In this document: one piece after another, positions 45,238-54,541 of the stretch
Layout: each line of letters starts with the position of its first letter
How positions within the stretch are numbered: position 1 is the first letter of the stretch
NCBI RefSeq assembly: GCF_002135415.1
Contig: NZ_NEGJ01000006.1
Coordinates: 62,001-126,000, forward strand
Reading direction: 5' to 3'
From: Acinetobacter sp. ANC 3832
Lineage (GTDB): Bacteria > Pseudomonadota > Gammaproteobacteria > Pseudomonadales > Moraxellaceae
Length of the DNA: 64,000 nt
Notes under the pieces: generated by a model
Database searches by the model: none
Told to the model about the DNA's origin: nothing
Seen by the model: only the letters and a program-made list of their open reading frames with translations
Program-made: the position numbers and the translations under genes

Positions 45238-45478
45238 GTTTCTTATCTCTCTACAAATTAATTGGTGAATGGTACTGAAGTAATCGATTAACTTTAGTGT
45301 AATGTCAAATACTTATTCATTTTACAGCACCATCAGTTTCAGTTAAATAATACTTGAGTTACTAGGATGATGTCTTGACCTGAATGCTTAGTCAAATGTC
45401 AGTATAGTCAATTCGGCATATAATCGATTATGCTAATGTATCACTTAAGAATATTATGTACATGCTTGGAAAAGCCTT

Positions 45479-47005
45479 ATGAGCAAAACAACTCAAGAAA
45501 ATCCAGCGGTCGAGAATTCTGCTTCAGAAACTGTGTCAGATACATCAAAGCCTCGTAATCGTTCGAGTAAAAGTACAAGCACAGCACCTCAAGCAACGAA
45601 TACTACTACAAAGCCTCGTCCACCTTCAGTATCTGCACGTAGCAAAAATACTGCGGCAAATACTCAAAAAGCTGAATCATCAACACCTTCTACAACTCAA
45701 ACGTCTGCTCCACAGGATAAAATTATGAGTCAAAATACAGTTCGTCGCGTTGCTATTCTTGGTGGTAACCGTATTCCATTTGCACGTTCAAATGGCGCTT
45801 ACTTTAAAGCATCAAATATTGACATGCTCACTGCTGCGTTAAATGGCTTAGTTGAACGCTTTAATTTACAAGACAAACGTTTAGGCGAAGTTGTTGCAGG
45901 TGCTGTACTTAAACACAGCCGTGACTTTAACATGACACGTGAATGTGTATTGAACACACAACTCGCACCTGAAACGCCTGCTTATGATCTTCAACAAGCA
46001 TGTGGCACTGGCTTGCAAGCGGCATTTGCTGTTGCAAACAAAATTGCACTAGGTCAAATTGATGTTGGTGTTGCTGGTGGCGTAGATACTACTTCTGATG
46101 CGCCTATCGCTTTTGGTGATGGCTTACGTAAAGTAATGCTTGAACTTAATATTGCAAAAACGGCAAAAGACCGTTTAAAAGCATTATCTAAAATTAATGT
46201 TAAAGATTTATTAGATGCACCTAAAAATGGTGAGCCACGTACTGGTTTATCAATGGGTGATCATCAAGCAATTACAGCGCTTGAATGGGGCATCGCTCGT
46301 GAAGCTCAGGATGAGCTTGCAGCTGCTTCACATCAAAAAATGGCAAAAGCATATGAAGAAGGTTTCTTCGATGACTTAATTACGCCATTCATGGGTTTAG
46401 AACGCGACAATAATTTACGTCCAGACTCAACCGCTGAAAAATTAGCAAAATTAAAACCTGCTTTTGGTAAAGGTGAAACTGCAACTATGACTGCAGGTAA
46501 CTCTACACCATTAACTGACGGCGCATCTGTTGTACTACTTGCTTCTGAAGAATGGGCAAAAGAAAATGGTCACGAGGTTTTAGCTTACCTTTCATTCTCT
46601 GAAACAGCAGCAGTTGACTTTGTGGTGAAAAAAGAAGGTTTGTTGATGGCGCCTGCTTATGCTGTACCGCGTATGCTTGAACGTGCAAACTTAAAACTTC
46701 AAGATTTTGATTATTATGAAATTCATGAAGCTTTTGCTTCTCAAGTACTTTCTACATTAAAAGCATGGGAAGATCCTAAATTCTGTAAAGAACGTTTAGG
46801 TTTAGCTGCTCCTTTAGGTTCAATTGATCGTTCAAAATTGAATGTAAAAGGTTCTTCTTTAGCTGCTGGTCACCCATTTGCTGCTACAGGCGGTCGTATT
46901 CTTGCTTCAGCTGCAAAACTTTTAAATGAAAAAGGTTCAGGTCGTGTACTGATTTCGATCTGTGCGGCAGGTGGTCAAGGTGTAACAGCGATTGTAGAAA
47001 AATAA
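45479..47005 (+). CDS. acetyl-CoA C-acyltransferase (FadI/FadA2-like thiolase) with a low-complexity N-terminal extension
   Basis: 508 residues from ATG at 45479. The thiolase domain starts only at about residue 83 (SQNTVRRVAILGGNRIPFARSNGAY). Its nucleophile Cys175 is in DLQQACGTGLQ, the second His in LAAGHPFAATGGR and the second Cys in SICAAGGQG. The first 82 residues are rich in Ser, Thr, Pro, Gln, Asn and Lys and look disordered. A second ATG at 45725 has a good AGGAT site seven bases upstream and would give a normal 426-residue thiolase, so both forms may be made. The enzyme makes or cleaves 3-oxoacyl-CoA; its divergent neighbours are the matching reductase and hydratase. Confidence 0.9.
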   Translation: MSKTTQENPAVENSASETVSDTSKPRNRSSKSTSTAPQATNTTTKPRPPSVSARSKNTAANTQKAESSTPSTTQTSAPQDKIMSQNTVRRVAILGGNRIPFARSNGAYFKASNIDMLTAALNGLVERFNLQDKRLGEVVAGAVLKHSRDFNMTRECVLNTQLAPETPAYDLQQACGTGLQAAFAVANKIALGQIDVGVAGGVDTTSDAPIAFGDGLRKVMLELNIAKTAKDRLKALSKINVKDLLDAPKNGEPRTGLSMGDHQAITALEWGIAREAQDELAAASHQKMAKAYEEGFFDDLITPFMGLERDNNLRPDSTAEKLAKLKPAFGKGETATMTAGNSTPLTDGASVVLLASEEWAKENGHEVLAYLSFSETAAVDFVVKKEGLLMAPAYAVPRMLERANLKLQDFDYYEIHEAFASQVLSTLKAWEDPKFCKERLGLAAPLGSIDRSKLNVKGSSLAAGHPFAATGGRILASAAKLLNEKGSGRVLISICAAGGQGVTAIVEK

Positions 47006-47029
47006 GTTTTCTATTTTTCGAATCCTCAT

Positions 47030-47058
47030 AAGTAAGCACCTTTTTAGGTGCTTACTTT
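47030..47058 (+). terminator. terminator of the thiolase gene
   Basis: AAGTAAGCACCT-TTT-AGGTGCTTACTTT, 25 bp after the stop; the A-tracts allow function in both directions. Confidence 0.85.
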
Positions 47059-47080
47059 ATATCTAACCATCAAAAACCAA

Positions 47081-47512
47081 TTAACCAGCAGAGTGATTTG
47101 GTGTATAGCCCAACCTCGCCTCAACATAGTCATAGCACCATTGGAAAATAAAGGTATAGACCAAAATACACAGCGTCATACTCAAATCAAGTAAAACTGC
47201 CTGCCAAATGCTCATATTCATAGCATATGCAACCATTGGAATAGTCGCAAGCATTAAGCCGCCTTCAAAACCAATGGCATGTAAAATACGGACACCAATC
47301 GTTCTTTTTAGTTTTCTTTTCTTTTCAAATTTTTCAAAAAAATGATTAAAAATCATATTCCAGATCACTGAAGTAACAGCCATAGCAACACCCAATGACC
47401 CTGCAATCTCCATCGGAACTTCAAAAATAAAACTTAACGCAATCGCTATGATCACCAATAGGACGATCTCATAGCTTAATGCATGAACAACCCTTCTCTT
47501 GGAAATCAACAT
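47081..47512 (-). CDS. aceI: AceI, PACE-family chlorhexidine/polyamine efflux protein
   Basis: 143 residues, four membrane helices in two bacterial transmembrane-pair domains. It reads very close to Acinetobacter baumannii AceI: it begins MLISKRRVVHALSYE with the essential Glu15 in helix 1, contains WNMIFNHFFEKFEKK, RILHAIGFEGGLMLATIPM and ends its last helix with CILVYTFIFQWCYD. AceI exports chlorhexidine and short-chain diamines with the proton gradient. The gene is divergent from a LysR gene that corresponds to its activator AceR, 93 bp away. Confidence 0.95.
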   Translation of the reverse strand: MLISKRRVVHALSYEIVLLVIIAIALSFIFEVPMEIAGSLGVAMAVTSVIWNMIFNHFFEKFEKKRKLKRTIGVRILHAIGFEGGLMLATIPMVAYAMNMSIWQAVLLDLSMTLCILVYTFIFQWCYDYVEARLGYTPNHSAG

Positions 47513-47532
47513 TTTAAACTACCTTTATATAA

Positions 47533-47545
47533 TTCATTTGATGAA
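47533..47545. promoter_or_regulatory. candidate AceR operator between aceI and aceR
   Basis: Perfect palindrome TTCAT-TTG-ATGAA, about 20 bp upstream of the aceI start codon and 60 bp from the regulator start. LysR-type regulators commonly bind interrupted dyads in such divergent gaps. Confidence 0.4.
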
Positions 47546-47605
47546 AGCTATTTTATGTTTATAATATTGATTAATCGAGTTAGATTCTTTCAAAAGTTTT
47601 GATAG

Positions 47606-48496
47606 ATGAATGTAAATCAAGATCAACTAAATATTTTTAAAACTGTCATTGAGACAGGTTCTTTTTCTGCGGCAGCGAGAAAGCTAGGAAAAGTACCTTC
47701 AGCGGTCAGTATGTCAATTGCCAACTTAGAAATTGATTTAAATTTATCATTATTTACTCGTATCGGGCGCGAACCCGTACCAACACCTCAAGCACTGACC
47801 CTCTATGAAAAAACGGATCAACTACTCATTGAAATGAACCAATGGAAGCAACAAGCTTTTGCATTGAGTAGTGGATTAGAATCATCTTTAAATATTGTTG
47901 TTGTCTCAGAATTGTTACATACCGATTGGACAGATTACATCGCACTCATTGAAAAAGAATTCCCGCAATTACAAATCAATATTTTTTCAGCGCCACAAGA
48001 AGATGCCTTACGTTTATTGATGAATCAATCTGCACAATTGGCCTTAATGTTTGAACGTGAACAATTAGAAGGTCGTGAACAATTTGTCGAATTAAAACGT
48101 GAAGTTCTTGTTCCTGTTGCAGCCAAACATTATCCATTGGCACAATTTGAACAAGTCAGTTTTGAACAAATTTTACAGAGCCGACAAATTGTCGTTGCTA
48201 GCCGCGATCGCACCATCAAACCAGAGTTACTCTATTCAAAACAAAATTGGCGTACTGACAATCATCATTCTGCTTGTTCAATCATTTTACAAGGTCTTGG
48301 TTGGGGCGTTCTCCCCCTCGAAATGTTCAATGAAAATCCAGAATTAGAGAAGCATCTTAAAATTTTGAACTTTCTAGATTTCACCCCTAAATTTGAATAT
48401 TTTATGGATTTGGTCTGGAATAGGGAAAGTGAACTAGGAGCAGCTGCTCGTTTTTTGATTAATCACATCCGAAATCAACGAATTCATACAAAATAA
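47606..48496 (+). CDS. aceR: LysR-family regulator AceR-like
   Basis: 296 residues. The N-terminal helix-turn-helix is clear (DQLNIFKTVIETGSFSAAARKLGKVPSAVSMSIANLEIDLNLSLFTR), followed by an effector domain (SSLNIVVVSELLHTDWTDYI) and the LTTR C-terminal segment (GLGWGVLPLEMF). It is divergent from aceI, the arrangement of AceR, which activates aceI in response to chlorhexidine. Assignment as aceR rests on this context and on the length, not on residues unique to AceR. Confidence 0.82.
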   Translation: MNVNQDQLNIFKTVIETGSFSAAARKLGKVPSAVSMSIANLEIDLNLSLFTRIGREPVPTPQALTLYEKTDQLLIEMNQWKQQAFALSSGLESSLNIVVVSELLHTDWTDYIALIEKEFPQLQINIFSAPQEDALRLLMNQSAQLALMFEREQLEGREQFVELKREVLVPVAAKHYPLAQFEQVSFEQILQSRQIVVASRDRTIKPELLYSKQNWRTDNHHSACSIILQGLGWGVLPLEMFNENPELEKHLKILNFLDFTPKFEYFMDLVWNRESELGAAARFLINHIRNQRIHTK

Positions 48497-48583
48497 CGGC
48501 TTTTTCTATACGCTTTGGGCTTTAGAAGAAATCGCATTATGATATAAATAAAGGCACAAGTATTTTAACTAAGAATAATCGTA

Positions 48584-49573
48584 ATGACTCTATCCGCATT
48601 AGACCAACTAAAGACACTCACTACAATCGTTGCTGATACAGGTGATTTACAAGCGATTCAACAATTTCGTCCTTTGGATGCGACAACAAACCCTTCTCTT
48701 ATTACCGCTGCTGCGCAACAACCTGAAAATAGAGAGCTTATTGAAGATGCATACTTTCAAGCTCGATCGGAAGGTTATGAAACCGATCTATTGGTTGAGC
48801 GTACGATTGATATTCTTACCGTAAAATTAGGTGTTGAAATTTTAAAAATCGTTGAAGGTCGTGTTTCAACTGAAGTCGATGCGGCTCTTTCATATGATAC
48901 TGAAGCAACAATCAGCAAAGCCAAAGAGCTTTTAGCGCTTTATAAAGGATATGGTATTGATCAAAACCGTATCCTGATTAAAATCGCATCAACATGGGAA
49001 GGTATCCAAGCCGCTAAAGTTTTAGAAGCTGAAGGCATTCATTGTAATCTAACTTTACTTTTTGGTTTACACCAAGCCAAAGCCTGTGCAGATGCAAAAG
49101 TAACACTGATCTCACCCTTTGTCGGTCGTATTTTAGATTGGTATAAAAAAGCTGAGAAAGTAAATAGCTACCCGATTGAAAAAGATCCAGGCGTATTATC
49201 AGTGAAGCAAATCTATCATTTTTATAAACAGAATGATGTCAAAACTGAAGTGATGGGTGCAAGTTTCCGTAGCATAGAACAGGTACTAGGATTAGCAGGC
49301 TGTGATTTACTCACAGTATCACCGAACCTATTGGCAGATTTAGAAAAAGATTTCAGAACTGTAACATCGCAACTAACCACAGAACATGCACACTCACACC
49401 AAGACCATCGTTGTGCTGTTTTAACAGAAGCAGAATTTAAGCATGACTTAGAAGCTGACTTAATGGCTTTTCAACTGCTACAGAGTGGTGTGGATGGCTT
49501 TATTAAAGCACGTGAACAACTCAGTACTTTATTGCGCCAGTCTTTCGGTTTAGATGCAGAAATTAAAGCTTAA
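48584..49573 (+). CDS. tal: transaldolase
   Basis: 329 residues, TalB type. It transfers a dihydroxyacetone unit between sugar phosphates in the non-oxidative pentose phosphate pathway. Family signatures: DATTNPSLI near residue 32-40 and the Schiff-base lysine Lys133 in NRILIKIASTWEG, then GIHCNLTLLF and LISPFVGRILDWYKK. Near the C-terminus is a His-rich stretch (EHAHSHQDHR) not usual in the family but harmless in position. It is cytoplasmic and single, with a terminator downstream. Confidence 0.95.
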   Translation: MTLSALDQLKTLTTIVADTGDLQAIQQFRPLDATTNPSLITAAAQQPENRELIEDAYFQARSEGYETDLLVERTIDILTVKLGVEILKIVEGRVSTEVDAALSYDTEATISKAKELLALYKGYGIDQNRILIKIASTWEGIQAAKVLEAEGIHCNLTLLFGLHQAKACADAKVTLISPFVGRILDWYKKAEKVNSYPIEKDPGVLSVKQIYHFYKQNDVKTEVMGASFRSIEQVLGLAGCDLLTVSPNLLADLEKDFRTVTSQLTTEHAHSHQDHRCAVLTEAEFKHDLEADLMAFQLLQSGVDGFIKAREQLSTLLRQSFGLDAEIKA

Positions 49574-49607
49574 ATCACGTATTTAATCCACTTAAGTATC
49601 TTAAAAT

Positions 49608-49647
49608 AAAAGCCGAGTTTGTTATGATACACATCTCGGCTTTTTCT
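49608..49647 (+). terminator. terminator of tal
   Basis: AAAGCCGAG-N17-CTCGGCTTTTT, 35 bp after the stop codon. Confidence 0.82.
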
Positions 49648-49675
49648 TTAGCTTTAATCATCTAGTGAGAAAATT

Positions 49676-50329
49676 GTGTTCGGCATTACGGATATTGCGA
49701 CATATATTATCGGTACCATTCTTATTGTTATTTTGCCTGGTCCAAACTCCTTATATGTTATGTCTATTGCATCAAGATTTGGAATTAAAACAGGTTATAT
49801 TGGTGCTTTAGGTGTTTTTACTGGTGATCTGATACTTATTTTATGTACCGTACTGGGTGCTGCATCTTTATTACATGCTTTTCCTTGGCTTTTTATATTG
49901 CTTAAAATCGTTGGTGCTGCCTACTTATCTTATCTTGGTATCAAATTATTGATTGCCAGTTGGCACACTTGGCAAAGTAAAACCCAGACGATTGAATCTA
50001 TAGATACTCCTGCGGGTGTTCAACAATTTCACCCATACCGTACAGCGCTAACGATTAGTTTATTGAACCCAAAAGCAATTTTATTTTACTTGTCTTTTTT
50101 TGTGCAATTTGTTGATCCTAACTATCCTTATCCTGCATTAAGTTTTGCCAGCTTATCCATCATTTTACAAATCATCAGTATGGCATATTTAACTATCCTG
50201 ATTTTTTCGGGAGTGAAACTCGCTGACTTTTTTAATACGCGATATAAAGTGGCGGCAGTTGGTGTTGCCTGTGTTGGAATTTTATTCTGCGGATTTGGTT
50301 TAAAACTCGCCACCTCAACCATGATTTAA
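49676..50329 (+). CDS. leuE: LysE/RhtB-family exporter, LeuE-like
   Basis: 217 residues from a GTG start at 49676. It is an inner-membrane protein with six predicted helices. The family motif LPGPNSLYVMSIASRFGIKTGYIGALGVFTGD is present, then LLKIVGAAYLSYLGIKLLI and LLNPKAILFYLSFFVQFVDP. This pattern is nearest to E. coli LeuE (YeaS), a leucine exporter, but substrate is by homology only. The ribosome site is weak and it is transcribed alone, the tal terminator lying just before it. Confidence 0.83.
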   Translation: MFGITDIATYIIGTILIVILPGPNSLYVMSIASRFGIKTGYIGALGVFTGDLILILCTVLGAASLLHAFPWLFILLKIVGAAYLSYLGIKLLIASWHTWQSKTQTIESIDTPAGVQQFHPYRTALTISLLNPKAILFYLSFFVQFVDPNYPYPALSFASLSIILQIISMAYLTILIFSGVKLADFFNTRYKVAAVGVACVGILFCGFGLKLATSTMI

Positions 50330-50452
50330 TAAATACCTTGCATAAATATAAACATGCTCTTTATTCTCGTCTCTAAAGAAGAAAAATAGGCATGATGCAA
50401 GAAGCCAAATATATTCCATATTCAATATGATCGAATAAAGTAGTAAGGGACT

Positions 50453-51625
50453 ATGCAAAAACTTATTCAAGATTTCTCCATTCCTGCTGTATTTGCTGGA
50501 TTTATTACTTTCCTCATTGGTATTAGTGTTTCTGCTGTTTTAGTCATTCAAGCTGCACAGACTTTAGGTGCGACTGCTGCTCAAATTACCTCATGGTTTT
50601 GGGCTTTAGGTTTAGGTATTGGATTTTCAGGGTTAATTCTGTCTTGGAAATTTAAATATCCTGTCGCAACGGCATGGTCAACTGCAGGTTTAGCTTTAAT
50701 TATCGCGACTGGAAGTGGTTATACCTTATATGAAGCCATTGGTGCTTTTCTTGTTTGTGGCTTAGTCACAGCCATATTGGGATTTTTAGGAATCTTTGAA
50801 AAAGTACTTTCTTATATTCCGCAAAGTTTGACCAGTGCAATGCTTGCAGGCGTATTATTAAAATTTGGGATCACACTCTTTGCAAGTATGCAAAATGATT
50901 GGGGCTTCATTCTATCCTTACTCGCTGTATATATTATTTCCAAACGATTATGGACACGTTATTGCATTGTCATTACAGTAATTGCAGGCTTGTTAATTGC
51001 ACCACAATTTATGCAATTCCATGTTCCAACTCTTCACTGGGCATTGGCTAAACCCGTGTGGATTCAACCTGACTTTACTTGGTCAGCAATATTTGGATTA
51101 GCACTACCACTTTTTGTAATTAATATGGCTTCCCAGTACTTACCCGGTATTGCCATGATTAAAAGCTATGGCTATCAACCGCATGTAAATCACTTAATCG
51201 GTTGGACAGGTTTAACCCAAGCGCTTCTTGCACCCTTTGGTTGTTATAGTGTGAATATTGCAGCCATTAGTGCTGCTGTGAGCTTAGATGATCAAGTTCA
51301 TCCTGATCCTTCTAAACGCTATATTGCAGGAATAAGCTGTGGCTTGTTCTATATCCTGATTGGATTATTTGCCGCAACACTGACCAGCTTACTTATGTCA
51401 TTTCCACATCTGTTTATTGTTGCTTTAGCAGGGATTGCGCTATTCGGAACCATTAGCCACAACATTGCAATTGCCTTTGCAGAACCAACTGATCGTGAAG
51501 CGGCATTAATGACCTTTCTATTTAGTGCTTCAGGCGTACAATTTTTTGGTGTAGGCTCTGCTTTTTGGGGGCTTCTCTTTGGTTTTGCTGTTTCAATGAT
51601 TTTAAAATTTAAATTCAAAAAATAA
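50453..51625 (+). CDS. benE: BenE-family benzoate/proton symporter
   Basis: 390 residues with about 12 membrane helices. BenE proteins import benzoate or related aromatic acids. Family text includes the N-terminal FSIPAVFAGFITFLIGISVSAVLVIQAAQ, LPQSLTSAMLAGVLLKFG-like YIPQSLTSAMLAGVLLKFG, FVINMASQYLPGIAMIKSYGY and the conserved PFGCYSVNIAAISAAV. No ben or cat gene is in this window, so it is an isolated transporter here; in Acinetobacter benE is otherwise found with benABCD. A terminator follows. Confidence 0.88.
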   Translation: MQKLIQDFSIPAVFAGFITFLIGISVSAVLVIQAAQTLGATAAQITSWFWALGLGIGFSGLILSWKFKYPVATAWSTAGLALIIATGSGYTLYEAIGAFLVCGLVTAILGFLGIFEKVLSYIPQSLTSAMLAGVLLKFGITLFASMQNDWGFILSLLAVYIISKRLWTRYCIVITVIAGLLIAPQFMQFHVPTLHWALAKPVWIQPDFTWSAIFGLALPLFVINMASQYLPGIAMIKSYGYQPHVNHLIGWTGLTQALLAPFGCYSVNIAAISAAVSLDDQVHPDPSKRYIAGISCGLFYILIGLFAATLTSLLMSFPHLFIVALAGIALFGTISHNIAIAFAEPTDREAALMTFLFSASGVQFFGVGSAFWGLLFGFAVSMILKFKFKK

Positions 51626-51644
51626 AATTCAATTTAAATATCTT

Positions 51645-51678
51645 AGAGAATCTTTAAACCATTAAAGGTTCTCTTTTT
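51645..51678 (+). terminator. terminator of the benE-like gene
   Basis: GAGAA(T)CTTTAA-ACCA-TTAAAG(G)TTCTC followed by TTTTT, 20 bp after the stop codon. Confidence 0.8.
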
Positions 51679-52112
51679 AGCTGACTAAATAGATAGATAT
51701 TTTGCATCACTCTTTTAATTCTTGTTTAGAGGACAAAATAAAGAGTTAATGAAATACTGATGCGAGGTATCTATTGATTTAACATTAAATCAGTAATCTT
51801 TTCAAAAGTATAAAAACTACAGGCAAAAAAAAAGCTTACCCTAGGATGGATAAGCTAGAAAAAGTAAAATCAAAAAGAAACTACAGCTAGAATCTGAAAT
51901 GAATAATAAAGACTTGTGTACTCTTTAACAAATACTTATAAGCTATAAAAAAAGACCTTAAACGTATAAATAAAACACAGATAATTAAAAAATAATTTTT
52001 ATTATGCCTAAAGTTTCGCAATATATTTATTGATTCAATCTTTTAAGCAATAAAAAACAACAAACGTTTTCGACCAAAGTCTAATCAATTGTTGTTTTAT
52101 GATTTGAGTTTT
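51679..52112. other. intergenic region with an orphan minus-strand terminator
   Basis: About 430 bp with no gene. Two minus-strand terminator-like signals are seen. One (about 52048-52097) has ACAACA/TGTTGT arms and T-run and suits the end of map. The other at 51829-51859 lies 250 bp beyond map and is stronger than needed for that gene. The stretch between them is AT-rich and could hold a small RNA. Confidence 0.45.
51829..51859 (-). terminator. orphan rho-independent terminator on the minus strand
   Basis: On the minus strand, AGCTTATCC-ATCCTA-GGGTAAGCT followed by nine T. No minus-strand gene ends within 250 bp, making it a hint of an unannotated transcript such as a small RNA. Confidence 0.65.
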
Positions 52113-52907
52113 TTAAATTTGAGGATAGATACCCGTACCTTCAGGCCATGGTGTTAATAATTCAAATCCTGTATCTGTCACGGCAACCATGTGTTCCCAT
52201 TGAGCCGATAATGATTTATCTGCTGTAACAACCGTCCAACCATCATTCAGTTCTTTAACACGAGCTTTACCTAAATTCACCATCGGTTCAATGGTAAAAA
52301 CCATACCTTTTTTTAATCGAATACCTTGTCCCGGCTGACCATAATGCAAAACATTCGGTTGTTCATGATAAACCTTACCTATGCCATGCCCACAGTATTC
52401 ACGAACAATGCTATAGCCTTCACGTTGAGCCACACTTTGAATCGCATAACCGACATCACCTAAAGTAGCATCAGGCTTTACAGCATGTATACCAGCAACC
52501 ATTGCTTCATAGGTTGTTTCAACCAATTTTTTTGCTTCTGGGCGAACAGTTCCTACATAATACATACGGCTTGTATCGCCAAAATAACCATCTTTAATGA
52601 TCGCAACATCAATATTAATAATATCGCCATCTTTTAAAATAATATTTTCTGATGGAATACCATGACAAACCACTTCATTTGGTGAAATACAGGTTGTTTT
52701 GGTATAGCCATAATAACCAACATTGGCAGGGATTACATTTAATGTATTCACAATATAGTCATTACAAATATCATCAAGATAAGCCGTAGAAACACCTGGT
52801 TTGACGTACTCTCCTATCATTTGCAGAACTTGAGCAGCCAAACGACCTGAAATTCTTAATTTTTCAATGTCTTGCTCTGTTTTCATAGTGATAGTAGAAG
52901 CTTTCAT
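52113..52907 (-). CDS. map: methionine aminopeptidase, type I
   Basis: 264 residues, cytoplasmic metalloprotease that removes the initiator methionine. The metal ligands are in place: the two Asp in INIDVAIIKDGYFGDTSRMY, the His in CGHGIGKVYHEQPNV, and the two Glu in FTIEPMVN and QWEHMVAVTD. It lacks the N-terminal zinc-finger extension of type Ib/c and so is the short bacterial form. It stands apart from rpsB/tsf, where map often sits. The ATG at 52907 gives MKASTITMKTEQDIEKLR; an internal ATG at 52886 would start directly at MKTEQD. Confidence 0.93.
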   Translation of the reverse strand: MKASTITMKTEQDIEKLRISGRLAAQVLQMIGEYVKPGVSTAYLDDICNDYIVNTLNVIPANVGYYGYTKTTCISPNEVVCHGIPSENIILKDGDIINIDVAIIKDGYFGDTSRMYYVGTVRPEAKKLVETTYEAMVAGIHAVKPDATLGDVGYAIQSVAQREGYSIVREYCGHGIGKVYHEQPNVLHYGQPGQGIRLKKGMVFTIEPMVNLGKARVKELNDGWTVVTADKSLSAQWEHMVAVTDTGFELLTPWPEGTGIYPQI

Positions 52908-53221
52908 TTCGTCAATCCTCTGTTGATTGGCGCTATTATATGCCTTTTCAAATAGAATTGGCTCTAGATTTAAAATCCAAAGCTTAAAATAGTGAAATAT
53001 ATCTCATTTTATTCAATGCATTCATTCTATTGTGCAAAAAATGAAGGTTTAATTTCTCAAATTTCAAGGTGAATATTTAACATTTTTAATGGTGTTATCA
53101 ACTATTTAAATTAAACGTTACTTATCAAGTTATAAAAAAAATGTATATGATTCATAAAATAAAATACAAAAATGAATCTATATCCACTAGAATTTACCCT
53201 TTTTGCGACACCTCTCCTTTT
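52908..53221. other. divergent intergenic region between map and brnQ
   Basis: 314 bp, very AT-rich, containing the promoters of both divergent genes. A reading frame runs from ATG 53141 into brnQ in phase, adding 27 residues, but it has no ribosome site and no family similarity. No operator-like repeat was picked out. Confidence 0.4.
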
Positions 53222-54514
53222 ATGACTAGTCTTCGTACAAAGGATATTATTGCATTAGGTTTTATGACCTTCGCCTTATTCATTGGGGCAGGCAATATTA
53301 TCTTTCCGCCTATTGTCGCTCAACAAGCGGGTGAGCATGTTTGGTTAGCAGCAATCGGTTTTTTAATTACCGCTGTTGGCTTACCTGTCATCACCATCAT
53401 GGCGCTTTCCAAAACTGAAGGTTCGATCGAAATTTTAAGCTCACCCTTGGGCAAAGTTGCGAGTCTGATTTTAACTGTGGTTTGTTATTTATCAGTCGGT
53501 CCTTTATTTGCAGCACCACGAACTGCAACTGTATCCTATGAAATTGGATTTTCGCCTTATTTCGGAACATCTGCCAGCAGTTTATTCATCTACAGTATTG
53601 TTTATTTTGCAGTCGTCACAGTGGTTTCACTGTATCCAAATAAACTATTAGATACAGTTGGACATTTTTTAGCCCCGTTAAAAATTATTTCATTAGCAAT
53701 ACTGGGTATTGCTGCTGTGATGATCCCAGCAGGCTATATTCCACCCGCAGTTAATAATTACATTGAAAGTCCAGTCTCTGAAGGCTTCGTAAATGGTTAT
53801 TTAACCATGGATACTTTAGGCGCTCTGGTTTTTGGTATTGTGATTATTCATGCGATTCGCTCACGTGGTGTAACAGATGAAAAACTGGTTACACGCTATG
53901 CAATCATTGCAAGTTTGATTTCAGGTGTTGGTTTAACTTTAGTTTATCTCAGCCTCTTTAAATTAGGTTTAGGGAGCCATGAAGTTGCACCTAATGCAGC
54001 CAATGGTGCTGTAATCCTACATGCTTATGTGCAACATGCTTTTGGCAATTTAGGTTCACTTTTCCTAACTGCTTTAATTTTTATTGCCTGTATGGTAACT
54101 GCAATTGGCTTGACCTGTGCATGTGCTGAGTATTTCTCACAACTGACTAAAATCCCTTACAAAATATTTGTATTTATTTTAGTGCTTTTCTCTTTGGTCA
54201 TTTCAAATTTAGGTTTAACCAAACTAATTGCAATTTCAGTTCCTGTTCTAAGTGCAATTTATCCACCTGCGATTGTAGTGATTATGCTGAGTTTCTTCTG
54301 GAAGTTCTGGAAAAACCCTACTGTTGTTGTTGCACCGGTTACCGCCGTTTCATTTATTTTTGGCATTATTGAAGGCATTAAAGTCACAAGCTTTAAAGAT
54401 CACCTTCCAAGCTTTATTCAAAATTTACCTTTGAACGAGCAAAATTTAGCATGGTTTATTCCATCATGTGTTGTGCTTGTAATCTGTATCATCATCGACA
54501 AAGTTAGAAACTAA
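53222..54514 (+). CDS. brnQ: branched-chain amino acid transporter BrnQ (LIVCS family)
   Basis: 430 residues from ATG at 53222, which reproduces the family N-terminus ([26 protein letters not shown], compare E. coli BrnQ); a start at 53141 would add 27 residues. About 12 membrane helices. It imports leucine, isoleucine and valine with sodium or protons. Further family text: [16 protein letters not shown] and [24 protein letters not shown] [19 protein letters not shown]. No clear ribosome site is seen at either start. It is single and followed by a region with a direct repeat. Confidence 0.92.
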   Translation: MTSLRTKDIIALGFMTFALFIGAGNIIFPPIVAQQAGEHVWLAAIGFLITAVGLPVITIMALSKTEGSIEILSSPLGKVASLILTVVCYLSVGPLFAAPRTATVSYEIGFSPYFGTSASSLFIYSIVYFAVVTVVSLYPNKLLDTVGHFLAPLKIISLAILGIAAVMIPAGYIPPAVNNYIESPVSEGFVNGYLTMDTLGALVFGIVIIHAIRSRGVTDEKLVTRYAIIASLISGVGLTLVYLSLFKLGLGSHEVAPNAANGAVILHAYVQHAFGNLGSLFLTALIFIACMVTAIGLTCACAEYFSQLTKIPYKIFVFILVLFSLVISNLGLTKLIAISVPVLSAIYPPAIVVIMLSFFWKFWKNPTVVVAPVTAVSFIFGIIEGIKVTSFKDHLPSFIQNLPLNEQNLAWFIPSCVVLVICIIIDKVRN

Positions 54515-54541
54515 ACCTTTCAACTTGACTGATTAAAGTCT

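Noticed and set aside
53141..53221. Leader peptide or extended N-terminus for brnQ
   Set aside because: The 27-codon extension is in phase but lacks a ribosome site and is not rich enough in Leu, Ile and Val to suggest attenuation.
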